A DNA stretch of 64,000 nucleotides from Paraclostridium dentum (GTDB lineage Bacteria > Bacillota > Clostridia > Peptostreptococcales > Peptostreptococcaceae): assembly GCF_012922555.1 (NCBI RefSeq), contig NZ_WIPK01000001.1, positions 62,001 through 126,000 on the forward strand, read 5' to 3'. Numbering within the stretch: the first letter of the stretch is position 1; every line of letters begins with the position of its first letter. The position numbers and the translations under genes are program-made. The notes below the pieces were generated by a model, which was not told the origin of the DNA, made no database searches, and saw nothing but the letters and a program-made list of their open reading frames with translations. Shown piece after piece: positions 43,013 to 51,786 of the stretch.

Positions 43013-43429
43013 AAGGAGAAATAAGTATAGTATGTTTAGTGATATAATTAAAAATTGCATTTGAAATTATATTAAAAGTATAAACAAAAAAATGAATTAT
43101 ATACAAAAAAATATTCAATTTTATAAATAAAACTGAAAAATAAGAAATCTTATTAAAAATATTTATAATAAGAATATATACTGAAAGTTTATATTTTTAT
43201 TACAATAAGAAATCTAACTTACTTTTTATATATAAAAATACTTTTATATATAAAATTAAATTTTAAATTTACAAAAAATGAAATGAATTCGACAAAAAAA
43301 CTCGAAATAAGAAGAAAAGTTTCAAATATTAAAATATTCTAAATTGTAGAAAAAATAAAACATATGTAGTATAATGAATCTCGGGAAAACGAATTCATAT
43401 GTATAAAATTTTTTTTAGGAGGAATTATA
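43013..43429. other. AT-rich spacer upstream of abgT
   Basis: No open frame with a start and ribosome site. TATAAT at 43370-43375 is a plausible -10 without a good -35. CATATG at 43361 recurs at 43397 as GAATTCATATG, forming a loose inverted arrangement around the probable transcription start. AGGAGG at 43417-43422 is the abgT ribosome site. Confidence 0.4.
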
Positions 43430-45139
43430 ATGGAATTAAACGTAACGTGTAAAAAAGAAAAACAGTCGAGGCTCCAGTCGTGTATGGGTGTTATCGAAAG
43501 AGTTGGGAATAAGTTACCAAGTCCAGCGTTATTATTTGTTTATATATCTGTAGCTGTACTTATACTATCAGCAATACTAGGAACTTTTAATGTAGTTGCT
43601 GAAACGGAACTTGGTAAATTCCCTATAAATAACCTTTTAGGTCAAAAGCCTATAGAAATTTTAAAAGTAACGGCAGCTGGAACTGCAGTTTCAGAGACTT
43701 ACTCAAATGGATTATCATATATTATAGGTTCAGTTATCCAAAACTTTATGGGGATGACAGCTCTAGGAGCAATACTTATTATAATGCTATCAATAGGAGT
43801 AATGGAACAAAGTGGATATTTATCAATAGGAATACAAAGTATAGTTAAGGCTACACCAGCTAAGCTTGTAACACCTGTTGTAATATTTTTAGGGGTTATG
43901 TCAAATGTAGCATCTGATGCAGGGTATGTTGTTTTAATACCTCTTGCTGCATTGGTATATTATACAATAGGAAGAAATCCTATGGTCGGATTAGCAGCAG
44001 GATTTGCAGGGGTTTCAGGAGGATTTAGTGCAAACTTACTTATAGGGTCATTTGATGCATTATTAATACCATTCACTCAAGCAGCGGCAGAAACAGGAGA
44101 TGCTTTAGTTGGAACAAGTTTTGCACCAATGTTAAAGTCTACATCTAATATGTTCTTCTTAATGGCGTCAACATTTATAATCGTTGCAATAGGTACTTTT
44201 ATAATAGATAAAATAGTTGAGCCAGGAATGGAAAAATATGATAAGAGTGAAGCTGATGTTGTTGAAAAATCAGGAGATTTAACTGATCAAGAAAAGAAAG
44301 CATTTAAAGCAGCTAATTTTAGTTTATTAGGAGTAATAGCATTTATAGTATTAACAGTTTTACCATTTGATAAAAATAATGTAATACCTATAGTTGGAGA
44401 TTTATCTACTTCAGTTTCTTTAACATCAATAAGCCCTGAAGGAACTATGGCACTAAAGGGAGTAAATAGCTTCTTAGATTCTATATTCTTTAGTGGAGAT
44501 ATGATAATGATGTTAATGTTTATCGTATTCTTAGTACCTGGTTTAGTTTATGGATTCAAGTCAGGAACATTTAAAACTAAAGATGATGTTATAGGTGCAA
44601 TGGTTACATCTATGAAGAGTATGGCTTCTATAATAGTTATATTATTCTTTGTTGCACAATTCTTAAACTTCTTTAATGATTCACATTTAGGTATATTAAT
44701 AGCTTCATTAGGTGCAAAATTAGTAGCTCAAATACCAACAGACAATACTTTTATGGCTATGATGTTAATGATTGCATTCATATGGTTCACTGCAATAATT
44801 AACCTATTTATAGCAGGAGGTACATCTAAGTATGGATTATTAGCACCAATATTTATACCAATACTTATGAGTGCTGGATTCTCACCTGCTGGAGTACAGT
44901 TAATGTATAGAATAGGGGATTCATCTACTAATATAATATCTCCACTTATGAGTTATATGGGAGTTATAGTTATATTCGGACAAAAGTATAAGAAAAACTT
45001 TGGTATAGGAAACTTAATGGGAATGATGCTACCGATATCAATAGGATTTTTATTAGCATGGACAGTATTTGCAGTAGCATGGGCATTATTAGGAGCTCCT
45101 ATAGGACCGGGAGAATTCTTCTTTATAAATCAATACTAA
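43430..45139 (+). CDS. abgT: AbgT-family transporter
   Basis: 569 residues, about 12 membrane helices. Family stretches: IERVGNKLPSPALLFVYI near 22, GVMEQSGYLSIGIQSIVKATPAKLVTP near 121, GVMSNVASDAGYVVLIPLAALV near 153, GFAGVSGGFSANLLIGSFDALLIP near 188, and GDSSTNIISPLMSYMGVI near 497. In E. coli AbgT imports p-aminobenzoyl-glutamate; related proteins export antifolates. It is a single-gene unit followed by copy 3 of the 3' UTR element and a terminator. Confidence 0.93.
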   Translation: MELNVTCKKEKQSRLQSCMGVIERVGNKLPSPALLFVYISVAVLILSAILGTFNVVAETELGKFPINNLLGQKPIEILKVTAAGTAVSETYSNGLSYIIGSVIQNFMGMTALGAILIIMLSIGVMEQSGYLSIGIQSIVKATPAKLVTPVVIFLGVMSNVASDAGYVVLIPLAALVYYTIGRNPMVGLAAGFAGVSGGFSANLLIGSFDALLIPFTQAAAETGDALVGTSFAPMLKSTSNMFFLMASTFIIVAIGTFIIDKIVEPGMEKYDKSEADVVEKSGDLTDQEKKAFKAANFSLLGVIAFIVLTVLPFDKNNVIPIVGDLSTSVSLTSISPEGTMALKGVNSFLDSIFFSGDMIMMLMFIVFLVPGLVYGFKSGTFKTKDDVIGAMVTSMKSMASIIVILFFVAQFLNFFNDSHLGILIASLGAKLVAQIPTDNTFMAMMLMIAFIWFTAIINLFIAGGTSKYGLLAPIFIPILMSAGFSPAGVQLMYRIGDSSTNIISPLMSYMGVIVIFGQKYKKNFGIGNLMGMMLPISIGFLLAWTVFAVAWALLGAPIGPGEFFFINQY

Positions 45140-45146
45140 AAGGATA

Positions 45147-45245
45147 GATATGGCTCAGTATTATAGCTAATATTCCTTCACTAAAGCCTGTAGAGCTCGG
45201 CTTTAACGTTTCGTCATATTAGCTATAATACATTCGCCTAATATC
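45147..45245 (+). ncRNA. conserved 3' UTR structured element, copy 3 (after abgT)
   Basis: 16-bp perfect stem GTATTATAGCTAATAT (45158-45173) pairing with 45216-45231. Inside: ACT, 6-bp stem AAAGCC/GGCTTT (45183-45188, 45199-45204) and AACGTTTCGTC. Outside: short stems GGC/GCC and GATAT/ATATC, separated by an asymmetric loop with CATTC on the 3' side, which is also present in copy 1. It starts eight bases after the stop codon and ends 16 bases before a terminator. Confidence 0.6.
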
Positions 45246-45260
45246 GTTAAATGAAAAAAT

Positions 45261-45292
45261 AAAGTATCGTAAATGCGATACTTTATTTTTTT
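45261..45292 (+). terminator. Rho-independent terminator after abgT
   Basis: 9-bp stem AAAGTATCG (45261-45269) pairing with CGATACTTT (45276-45284), then ATTTTTTT. Confidence 0.88.
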
Positions 45293-45353
45293 GCTCTAAT
45301 TTAGATTAAATTTAATAAAATGGGAATTATACAAATATAAGGAAATAATATAG

Positions 45354-45390
45354 AAAGGAGTAACTAGGTTAGCTAGTTATATATAAACTT
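45354..45390 (+). promoter_or_regulatory. ribosome binding site separated from its start codon by a hairpin
   Basis: AAAGGAG ends at 45360, 30 bases before ATG 45391, too far for normal use. Between them TAACTAG (45361-45367) pairs with CTAGTTA (45373-45379) around a 5-base loop. Folding this 19-base hairpin leaves 11 bases of spacing, close to normal. No other start codon or second ribosome site lies between. Confidence 0.5.
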
Positions 45391-46914
45391 ATGAAAGAAT
45401 CATATTGGATATTAAGTTCTAAAGGTGAATGTTATGAAAAGCTAAAAGAAGATTTAGAAGTAGATACTATTATAGTTGGTGGTGGTATAGTAGGTGTGAC
45501 AACTGCTTACTTACTATCAAAAAAGGGAATAGAAACTGCAATTGTAGATGCTCATAAAATAGGATATGGAAGTTCCGGAAGAAATACAGGTAAAGTAACT
45601 TCTCAGCATGGAATTGTATATTCAAAAATAAGAAATAAATATGGATTAGACAGTGCTAAACTATATCATGAAGGAAATGAAAGTGCTATAGATTTAATAG
45701 AAGAAATTGTAAAGAGTAATAATATTGATTGTAACTTTGAAAGATTATCTTCCTTTATATACTCAGATAATGAAAACTACATAGAAGAGCTTGAGGAAGA
45801 ATATCAAACTTGTAAAAAGTTAGGAATTGATTGTAAGTATCATAAGAGTTTGGATATACCATTTGATGTAAAAGGAGCGATAGAATTTTTTAACCAAGCT
45901 CAATTCAATCCTAAAAAATACTTAGATGCACTAACTAAGGAATGTTTAAAGTTAGGCGTTAAAGTGTATGAAGAAACTCCTATAGTAGATCATGAAGAAG
46001 AAAATATATATAATTTAAAGACTAAAGATGGAAACACAATAAAAGCATTAAATGTTATATTAGCTTCTCATGTTCCTTGGTATGATGGATTAAATCTTTA
46101 TTTTGCTAAAGAAAAAGGTGAAAGATCCTACTTATTAGCTGGAGAGTATGAAAGAGATATACCAAAAGGAATGTATTTAAGTGTTGAAGACAGTGGATTT
46201 ACATTTAAACCTTATTGTGGAGATGGTCAAAATCTAATTATTTTAGGTGGAGGAGATCATAAAGTTGGACAATGTAAAAATGAAGGTGAAATATACGAAG
46301 AGTTAATACATGAATTAGGTGAAAAATTTAAAGTTAAGCAATTTAAATGTAAGTGGTCAGCACAAGATTATATAAGCTTTGATAATATACCATATATAGG
46401 GTATGTAAATAAAAAAGAAGATAATTTTTATGTTGCAACAGGATTTTGCAAATGGGGAATGACAAACGGTACATTAGCATCTATGATAATTAGAGATTTA
46501 ATATGTTATAGAGAGTCAAAGTTTGAAGATATATTTAATCCCTCTAGAACAGGTAGCGTATTTACAACTGAATTTATAACTCAAAATATTAATGTGGCTT
46601 GGAAATATGTAAGTGGAAAGCTAAAAATAGGTGATAATAATTTAATATTAGAAAAAGGCGAAAGTAAAATAGTTAATGTAGATGGAAAAAGATGTGGTGC
46701 ATACAAAGACTATGATGGAAAGCTATATATAGTAGATATAACTTGTACACATTTAGGATGCGAGTTAACTTTTAACTCAGCAGAAAAAACATGGGATTGT
46801 CCATGTCATGCATCTAGATTTGATTATAAAGGAAATGTAATAGAGGGTCCTGCTTTAAGAAATTTAAATAGATATGATGAAGAAAAAAATGATATAGATC
46901 CTAAAATATTGTAA
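45391..46914 (+). CDS. FAD-dependent oxidoreductase with C-terminal Rieske domain (YhfW-like)
   Basis: 507 residues. N-terminal DAO-type FAD domain: DTIIVGGGIVGVTTAYLLSKKG near 25 (GxGxxG dinucleotide site), then YGSSGRNTGKVTSQHG near 58, and a distal NNIPYIGYVNK-like substrate region near 330. The C-terminal about 90 residues are a complete Rieske [2Fe-2S] domain with CTHLGC and CPCHASRF. The fusion matches Bacillus YhfW and gamma-glutamylputrescine oxidase-like proteins. Substrate unknown; probably an amine or amino acid. It precedes a PuuD-type hydrolase, which hints at polyamine or GABA-conjugate metabolism, though the two are in separate units. Confidence 0.85.
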   Translation: MKESYWILSSKGECYEKLKEDLEVDTIIVGGGIVGVTTAYLLSKKGIETAIVDAHKIGYGSSGRNTGKVTSQHGIVYSKIRNKYGLDSAKLYHEGNESAIDLIEEIVKSNNIDCNFERLSSFIYSDNENYIEELEEEYQTCKKLGIDCKYHKSLDIPFDVKGAIEFFNQAQFNPKKYLDALTKECLKLGVKVYEETPIVDHEEENIYNLKTKDGNTIKALNVILASHVPWYDGLNLYFAKEKGERSYLLAGEYERDIPKGMYLSVEDSGFTFKPYCGDGQNLIILGGGDHKVGQCKNEGEIYEELIHELGEKFKVKQFKCKWSAQDYISFDNIPYIGYVNKKEDNFYVATGFCKWGMTNGTLASMIIRDLICYRESKFEDIFNPSRTGSVFTTEFITQNINVAWKYVSGKLKIGDNNLILEKGESKIVNVDGKRCGAYKDYDGKLYIVDITCTHLGCELTFNSAEKTWDCPCHASRFDYKGNVIEGPALRNLNRYDEEKNDIDPKIL

Positions 46915-46916
46915 AT

Positions 46917-46967
46917 AAAAAACCTATCATATAAATCTTTTTTTATAGATTTAATGGTAGGTTTTTT
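46917..46967 (+). terminator. Rho-independent terminator after the FAD/Rieske gene
   Basis: Long stem AAAAAACCTATCAT with inner AAATCT, pairing with AGATTT and ATGGTAGGTTTTTT. Confidence 0.9.
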
Positions 46968-47126
46968 GTATTCAATGAAAGAATTAATTTAAAACAAATT
47001 AAATATATATATTAAAGAAATAAATTTAGAGGGAGGAAACTTAGGTAAATAGAATCATAGTATAAATGTAGCTACAAATTAAAAGTTAGTTTGATTTAAA
47101 TAATTTTATAAGGTGGGGGAATAAGT

Positions 47127-47852
47127 ATGAAACCTTTAATAGGTATATTGGCAAATTTAGCGACTATAGATAGCGGAGCGTTTACTGGAATAGAGAGAGT
47201 TCACTTGCCAAATTCGTATATACATGCAGTTGAAAAAGCTGGTGGGGTTCCAGTTGTAATTCCTGTAAATGGAGATAAAGAAAATATAAAAATACAAATT
47301 GAAGCTGTGGATGGAATTATAATTTCAGGTGGAGATGATGTAAATCCTACATTATACAAAGAAGAACCAGTTAGAGAGTTAGGTTATATTTACCAAGATA
47401 TAGATGAATTCGATATAGAAGCTATAAATGTAGCATTAGAAAAAGATAAGCCTATACTGGGAATTTGTAGAGGATTACAAATACTAAATGTAGCACTAGG
47501 CGGAAGCTTATATCAAGATTTAAAATATATAAGAAGTAGTCATATAAAACATAATCAACAAACAAAGCCATATTTAGGAACTCACTATATAGATATAAAA
47601 GAAGAATCTATATTAAAAGAGATTATTGATGAAAAAGTTTTAGTAAATAGCTATCATCATCAAAGTGTCAAAACATTAGGAAATAACTTAAAAGTAATAG
47701 CATATTCAAATGATGGTGTAATAGAAGCTGTTCAAAAAATAGGTAAAAAATTTGTTCTTGGAGTTCAATGGCATCCAGAACTAATGGTAGATCATAGTGA
47801 ACATATGCTAAATATATTTAAAAGATTTATAAAAGAGTGTAAAGAAGATTAA
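47127..47852 (+). CDS. gamma-glutamyl-gamma-aminobutyrate hydrolase family protein (class I glutamine amidotransferase-like)
   Basis: 241 residues, peptidase C26 family. The nucleophile Cys lies in PILGICRGLQILNVALGGSLYQD near 112; the His of the triad is in FVLGVQWHPE near 213. Oxyanion region IISGGDDVNP is near 68. E. coli PuuD of this family splits gamma-glutamyl-GABA to glutamate and GABA in putrescine use. Other members act on other gamma-glutamyl compounds. GGTGGGGG lies before ATG 47127. Confidence 0.88.
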   Translation: MKPLIGILANLATIDSGAFTGIERVHLPNSYIHAVEKAGGVPVVIPVNGDKENIKIQIEAVDGIIISGGDDVNPTLYKEEPVRELGYIYQDIDEFDIEAINVALEKDKPILGICRGLQILNVALGGSLYQDLKYIRSSHIKHNQQTKPYLGTHYIDIKEESILKEIIDEKVLVNSYHHQSVKTLGNNLKVIAYSNDGVIEAVQKIGKKFVLGVQWHPELMVDHSEHMLNIFKRFIKECKED

Positions 47853-47861
47853 AGTTAAAAT

Positions 47862-47913
47862 AAAAAGGAAAAACCGATAGAAATAAATTATTATCTATCG
47901 GTTTTTCCTTTTG
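47862..47913 (+). terminator. Rho-independent terminator after the C26 hydrolase gene
   Basis: 19-bp perfect stem, 47863-47881 (AAAAGGAAAAACCGATAGA) pairing with 47894-47912. Confidence 0.92.
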
Positions 47914-48181
47914 TGATGTATTCAAATTAAGTGAATTATACCATAATTGTTAAGCGTTTGCAATATAAATTAAGATAGTAATTAGTTCACTAAAGAAATA
48001 TTAATATCATAGTATAAATTATAGATGATAGTAACATGGATATTAGTGCTTAAATTTTCTAAATTATTGCGATTAATGCTATGTTTATCTACAATATATT
48101 GATATTTAAAATAATATATACTAGAATTACGTATATATTATTTAGATGATGAAATTTTTAAGAAGAAAGAGGCGTATGGAT
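47914..48181 (+). promoter_or_regulatory. leader region of the asd-dap operon with a cre-like site
   Basis: AT-rich, no gene. GTTAAGCGTTTGCA (47949-47962) matches 12 of 14 positions of a CcpA catabolite-responsive element. No lysine riboswitch (L box) or T-box pattern could be seen, which is unusual for lysine genes of this group. AAGAAAGAGG at 48163-48172 is the asd ribosome site. A promoter could not be fixed. Confidence 0.35.
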
Positions 48182-49180
48182 ATGAAAAAAGTAAACGTTG
48201 CTATAGTTGGAGCGACAGGTATGGTAGGAAGAACGTTCTTAAAAGTATTAGAAGAAAGAAACTTTCCAATAGATAACTTATACCTATTTTCTTCAGCTAG
48301 ATCAGCAGGATCTAAAGTAGAATTTGCAGGAAAAGAATATACAGTAGAAGAACTAAATGAAAATTCATTTGATAGAGATATACAAATAGCACTTTTCTCA
48401 GCAGGAGGAAGTATAAGTGAAAAATATGCACCAATAGCAGCATCAAAAGGTGTAGTAGTTGTAGATAACTCAAGTGCATGGAGAATGGATGAAAATGTTC
48501 CTTTAGTGGTACCTGAGGTTAATCCAGAAGCTGTTAAAGAACATAAAGGAATAATTGCAAATCCAAATTGTTCTACTATTCAAGCAATGGTTCCATTAAA
48601 ACCTCTTCATGATAAATATAAAATAAAAAGAATAGTATACTCAACATATCAAGCTGTTTCAGGATCAGGAGTAAAGGGTACTAAAGATTTAGAAGATGGA
48701 ATAAATGGTGTTCCTAATCAATTTTATCCACACCCTATAGCTTATAACTGTTTACCTCATATAGATGTATTTATGGAAAATGGATACACAAAAGAAGAGA
48801 TGAAAATGATTAATGAAACTATGAAGATTTTAAATGACTATAACTTAAAAATTACTGCAACTACAGTAAGAGTTCCAGTAGTAAACGGACATAGTGAGTC
48901 AGTTAACGTTGAGTTTGAAAATGATTTTGAAATAGATGAATTAAAGGGTGTATTAGCTGGTTTTGAAGGCTTAGAATTAGTCGATGATATAGCTAACAAT
49001 GTATATCCAACTGCATTTGAATTAAGTGGAAGAGACGAAGTATTTGTAGGAAGAATAAGAAGAGACTTCAGTGTAGACAGCGGAATAAATATGTGGGTAG
49101 TAGCTGACAATATAAGAAAAGGTGCTGCGACTAATGCTGTTCAAATAGCTGAACTTCTTTTAAAATATGATTTAGTATAA
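48182..49180 (+). CDS. asd: aspartate-semialdehyde dehydrogenase
   Basis: Reduces aspartyl phosphate to aspartate semialdehyde with NADPH, the branch point to lysine, threonine and methionine. I choose ATG 48182 (MKKVNVAIVGATG) because AAGAAAGAGG then has nine-base spacing; this gives 332 residues. NADP motif is VAIVGATGMVGRTF near 6; the catalytic Cys is in IANPNCSTIQAM near 128; the conserved His is in VNGHSESV near 237. First gene of the asd-dapA-dapB-dapH operon. Confidence 0.95.
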   Translation: MKKVNVAIVGATGMVGRTFLKVLEERNFPIDNLYLFSSARSAGSKVEFAGKEYTVEELNENSFDRDIQIALFSAGGSISEKYAPIAASKGVVVVDNSSAWRMDENVPLVVPEVNPEAVKEHKGIIANPNCSTIQAMVPLKPLHDKYKIKRIVYSTYQAVSGSGVKGTKDLEDGINGVPNQFYPHPIAYNCLPHIDVFMENGYTKEEMKMINETMKILNDYNLKITATTVRVPVVNGHSESVNVEFENDFEIDELKGVLAGFEGLELVDDIANNVYPTAFELSGRDEVFVGRIRRDFSVDSGINMWVVADNIRKGAATNAVQIAELLLKYDLV

Positions 49181-49198
49181 AATTGGGAGGTATAAATT

Positions 49199-50077
49199 AT
49201 GTTATTTAAGGGATCTGGAGTTGCGTTAGTTACTCCTTTTAATGAAACTGGTGTAGATTTCAATAAACTTGGAGAATTAATAGAATACCATATAGAAAAT
49301 AAAACGGATGCATTAATAGTTTGTGGGACTACTGGAGAATCTACAACTATGTCAGATGAAGAGCAATTTGCAGTTATAGACTTTACTGTTAAAAAAGTAA
49401 ATAAAAGAATACCAGTTATAGCTGGAACAGGTTCTAATAATACTATGCATTCAGTTTACTTAAGTAAAGAAGCTGAAAAATTAGGAGTAGATGGATTATT
49501 AGTAATAACTCCTTATTATAATAAAACAAATCAAAGAGGATTAAAGCTTCATTTTGAAACAATAGCAGCTAGCACTAAGCTACCAATAATTTTATATAAT
49601 GTTCCAGGAAGAACTGGGGTTAACATAAAACCTAGTGTCATAGCAGAACTTGCTGAAATTAAAAATATAGTAGCTGTTAAAGAAGCTAGCGGTGATTTAG
49701 CGCAAGTAGCAGAAATAGCTAGATTAGTTCCAGAAGGATTTGCAATATACTCAGGAAATGATGATTCAATATTACCTCTATTATCTCTTGGTGGAGTAGG
49801 AGTTATATCAGTAGTTGCTAATATATGTCCTAAAGAAACTCATGATTTAGTAGAAAAATTCTTAAATGGTGATGTTGAAGGTTCAAGAAAATTACAATTG
49901 GGTATGAAATCATTAATAGATAAACTATTTATCGAAGTAAATCCAATACCTGTAAAAACTGCTATGAATTTATTAGGTTTTGAGGTTGGAGATTTAAGAC
50001 TTCCTTTAGCTCCAATGGAAGAAAGTAATTTAAAAACATTAAGAGACGAACTTGTAAACTATGGGTTTGAGTTATAG
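49199..50077 (+). CDS. dapA: 4-hydroxy-tetrahydrodipicolinate synthase
   Basis: Condenses pyruvate with aspartate semialdehyde, first committed step to lysine and diaminopimelate. 292 residues, full length. Motifs: [17 protein letters not shown] near 8, [10 protein letters not shown] near 43, [13 protein letters not shown] near 131 with the active Tyr, and [12 protein letters not shown] near 158 with the Schiff-base Lys. GGGAGG precedes ATG 49199. Its stop is ten bases before dapB. Confidence 0.96.
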   Translation: MLFKGSGVALVTPFNETGVDFNKLGELIEYHIENKTDALIVCGTTGESTTMSDEEQFAVIDFTVKKVNKRIPVIAGTGSNNTMHSVYLSKEAEKLGVDGLLVITPYYNKTNQRGLKLHFETIAASTKLPIILYNVPGRTGVNIKPSVIAELAEIKNIVAVKEASGDLAQVAEIARLVPEGFAIYSGNDDSILPLLSLGGVGVISVVANICPKETHDLVEKFLNGDVEGSRKLQLGMKSLIDKLFIEVNPIPVKTAMNLLGFEVGDLRLPLAPMEESNLKTLRDELVNYGFEL

Positions 50078-50087
50078 GAGGAAAGAC

Positions 50088-50834
50088 ATGATAAAGGTTA
50101 TAGTAAATGGCGCTCTTGGTAAGATGGGAAAAGTACTTACTAGATGCGTAAATGAAGACAAAGATTTGGAGTTAGTTTGCGGATGCTCAATGCCAACAGG
50201 TGAGACAACTGATTATAAACTATACACTAAAATGAGTGATATACAAGAAAGTGCTGATGTTATAATAGATTTTTCACATTTCTCTGCACTTGATGATGTT
50301 TTAGATTATGCACTTAAAACAAAAACACCTTTAGTAATTGCTACAACAGGATTTACTAAAGAACAATTAGAAAAAATAAAAGAAGCTTCAAAAATAATAC
50401 CAATATTCCATTCTTCTAATATGTCTTTAGGAGTAAATGTAATGTTAAAGCTTGTAAAAGAAGCTGCAAAAGCATTACAAGGATTTGATATAGAAATAAT
50501 AGAAAAGCATCATAATAAGAAAGTAGATGCTCCAAGTGGAACTGCTATAATGGTAGCAAATGCTATGAAAGAAGTTTTACCTGATTCTATATATAACTAT
50601 GGAAGACATGGTAGAGATGCCAAAAGAAATGAAAATGAAATTGGTATACATGCTATAAGAGGTGGAACAATAGTTGGAGAACACGAAGCTATATTTGCAG
50701 GATTAGATGAAGAGGTTATGATATCTCATAGAGCTCAATCTAAAGATATATTTGCAAATGGAGCAATAACAGCAGCTAAATATTTAGCAAATAAAGAAGC
50801 TGGATATTATAATATGGATGACATGTTAAAGTAA
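50088..50834 (+). CDS. dapB: 4-hydroxy-tetrahydrodipicolinate reductase
   Basis: NAD(P)H-dependent second step of the pathway, 248 residues. ATG 50088 is preferred since AGGAGG (50076-50081) lies six bases before it. Motifs: [11 protein letters not shown] near 4 (nucleotide site), [10 protein letters not shown] near 83, and the DapB signature [18 protein letters not shown] near 137 with catalytic His and Lys. Tight spacing to its neighbours. Confidence 0.96.
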   Translation: MIKVIVNGALGKMGKVLTRCVNEDKDLELVCGCSMPTGETTDYKLYTKMSDIQESADVIIDFSHFSALDDVLDYALKTKTPLVIATTGFTKEQLEKIKEASKIIPIFHSSNMSLGVNVMLKLVKEAAKALQGFDIEIIEKHHNKKVDAPSGTAIMVANAMKEVLPDSIYNYGRHGRDAKRNENEIGIHAIRGGTIVGEHEAIFAGLDEEVMISHRAQSKDIFANGAITAAKYLANKEAGYYNMDDMLK

Positions 50835-50848
50835 TTAGGAGGGTACAG

Positions 50849-51562
50849 ATGATAAACTTAAATGACGCATATGAAATAGCAAGGTATATAAAAACAGTAG
50901 AAAAAAAGACACCAGTGAAGGTTTATGTTAATGGAGAGTTAGATGCTAAGTCAACTGAAGACTACAAAGTATTCGGAAGCAATGGATCATACACTATAAT
51001 AGGAAATTATGATTCTATAAAATCAGTTTTAGATGCTCAAAAGGATAAATTAGTTGATATACACATGGAATATGACAGAAGAAACTCTGCTATACCAATG
51101 TATAACTACTTACATGAACATGCAAGAATAGAGCCAGGTGCTCATATAAGAGATATGGTTACTATAGGTAAAAATGCAGTAGTAATGATGGGTGCAGTTA
51201 TAAACATAGGAGCTGTAGTTGGAGAAGGTTCTATGGTAGATATGAATGCAGTAATAGGAGCTAGAGGTACACTTGGTAAAAATGTACACCTTGGAGCTGG
51301 AGCAGTAGTAGCAGGTGTTTTAGAACCACCTTCAGCAGATCCTGTTATAATAGAAGATGATGCAATGATCGGTGCAAACGCAGTTATCCTTGAAGGAGTA
51401 AGAATAGGAGAAGGTGCAGTAGTAGCTGCTGGATCTGTAGTTACACAAAATGTTCCTGCTGGAGCAGTAGTAGCTGGTTCTCCTGCTAAAGTAATAAAAA
51501 TGAAAGATGAGAAAACTGCTGATAAAACAAAATTAATGGATGATTTAAGAAATCTAGATTAA
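50849..51562 (+). CDS. dapH: 2,3,4,5-tetrahydropyridine-2,6-dicarboxylate N-acetyltransferase
   Basis: 237 residues. N-terminal DapH domain (about 1-85) with [22 protein letters not shown], then a left-handed beta-helix with hexapeptide repeats ([68 protein letters not shown]). The PSADPV loop marks the acetyl (not succinyl) variant, so meso-diaminopimelate is made by the acetylase route. Its partners patA, dapL and lysA are not in the window. AGGAGGG precedes ATG 50849. Confidence 0.93.
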   Translation: MINLNDAYEIARYIKTVEKKTPVKVYVNGELDAKSTEDYKVFGSNGSYTIIGNYDSIKSVLDAQKDKLVDIHMEYDRRNSAIPMYNYLHEHARIEPGAHIRDMVTIGKNAVVMMGAVINIGAVVGEGSMVDMNAVIGARGTLGKNVHLGAGAVVAGVLEPPSADPVIIEDDAMIGANAVILEGVRIGEGAVVAAGSVVTQNVPAGAVVAGSPAKVIKMKDEKTADKTKLMDDLRNLD

Positions 51563-51573
51563 TAAAAAGATAA

Positions 51574-51604
51574 AGAAGCTGATATTAATATCAGCTTTTT
51601 TTTA
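51574..51604 (+). terminator. Rho-independent terminator after dapH
   Basis: Perfect palindrome AAGCTGATATT/AATATCAGCTT (51576-51597) followed by a run of T. Confidence 0.92.
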
Positions 51605-51786
51605 TTTATAAAATTATAGTATATGTAGAAATTTTAAATATCTGAAAATATGTGAAAAAATTTGAAAAATATAGTTTAATTAGTTTTTTATAGGTTAATA
51701 TATTTTTATATTTAAATGTTAAAAATAGTATATAACTATGGTACTAATAAATGTTTAAAAATTATGCGGAAAGGATGGTTTAGTCT

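Noticed and set aside
43013-43429. Origin or mobile-element remnant in the abgT spacer
   Set aside because: Only AT-rich sequence with a probable promoter; no repeats, DnaA boxes or partial genes could be supported.
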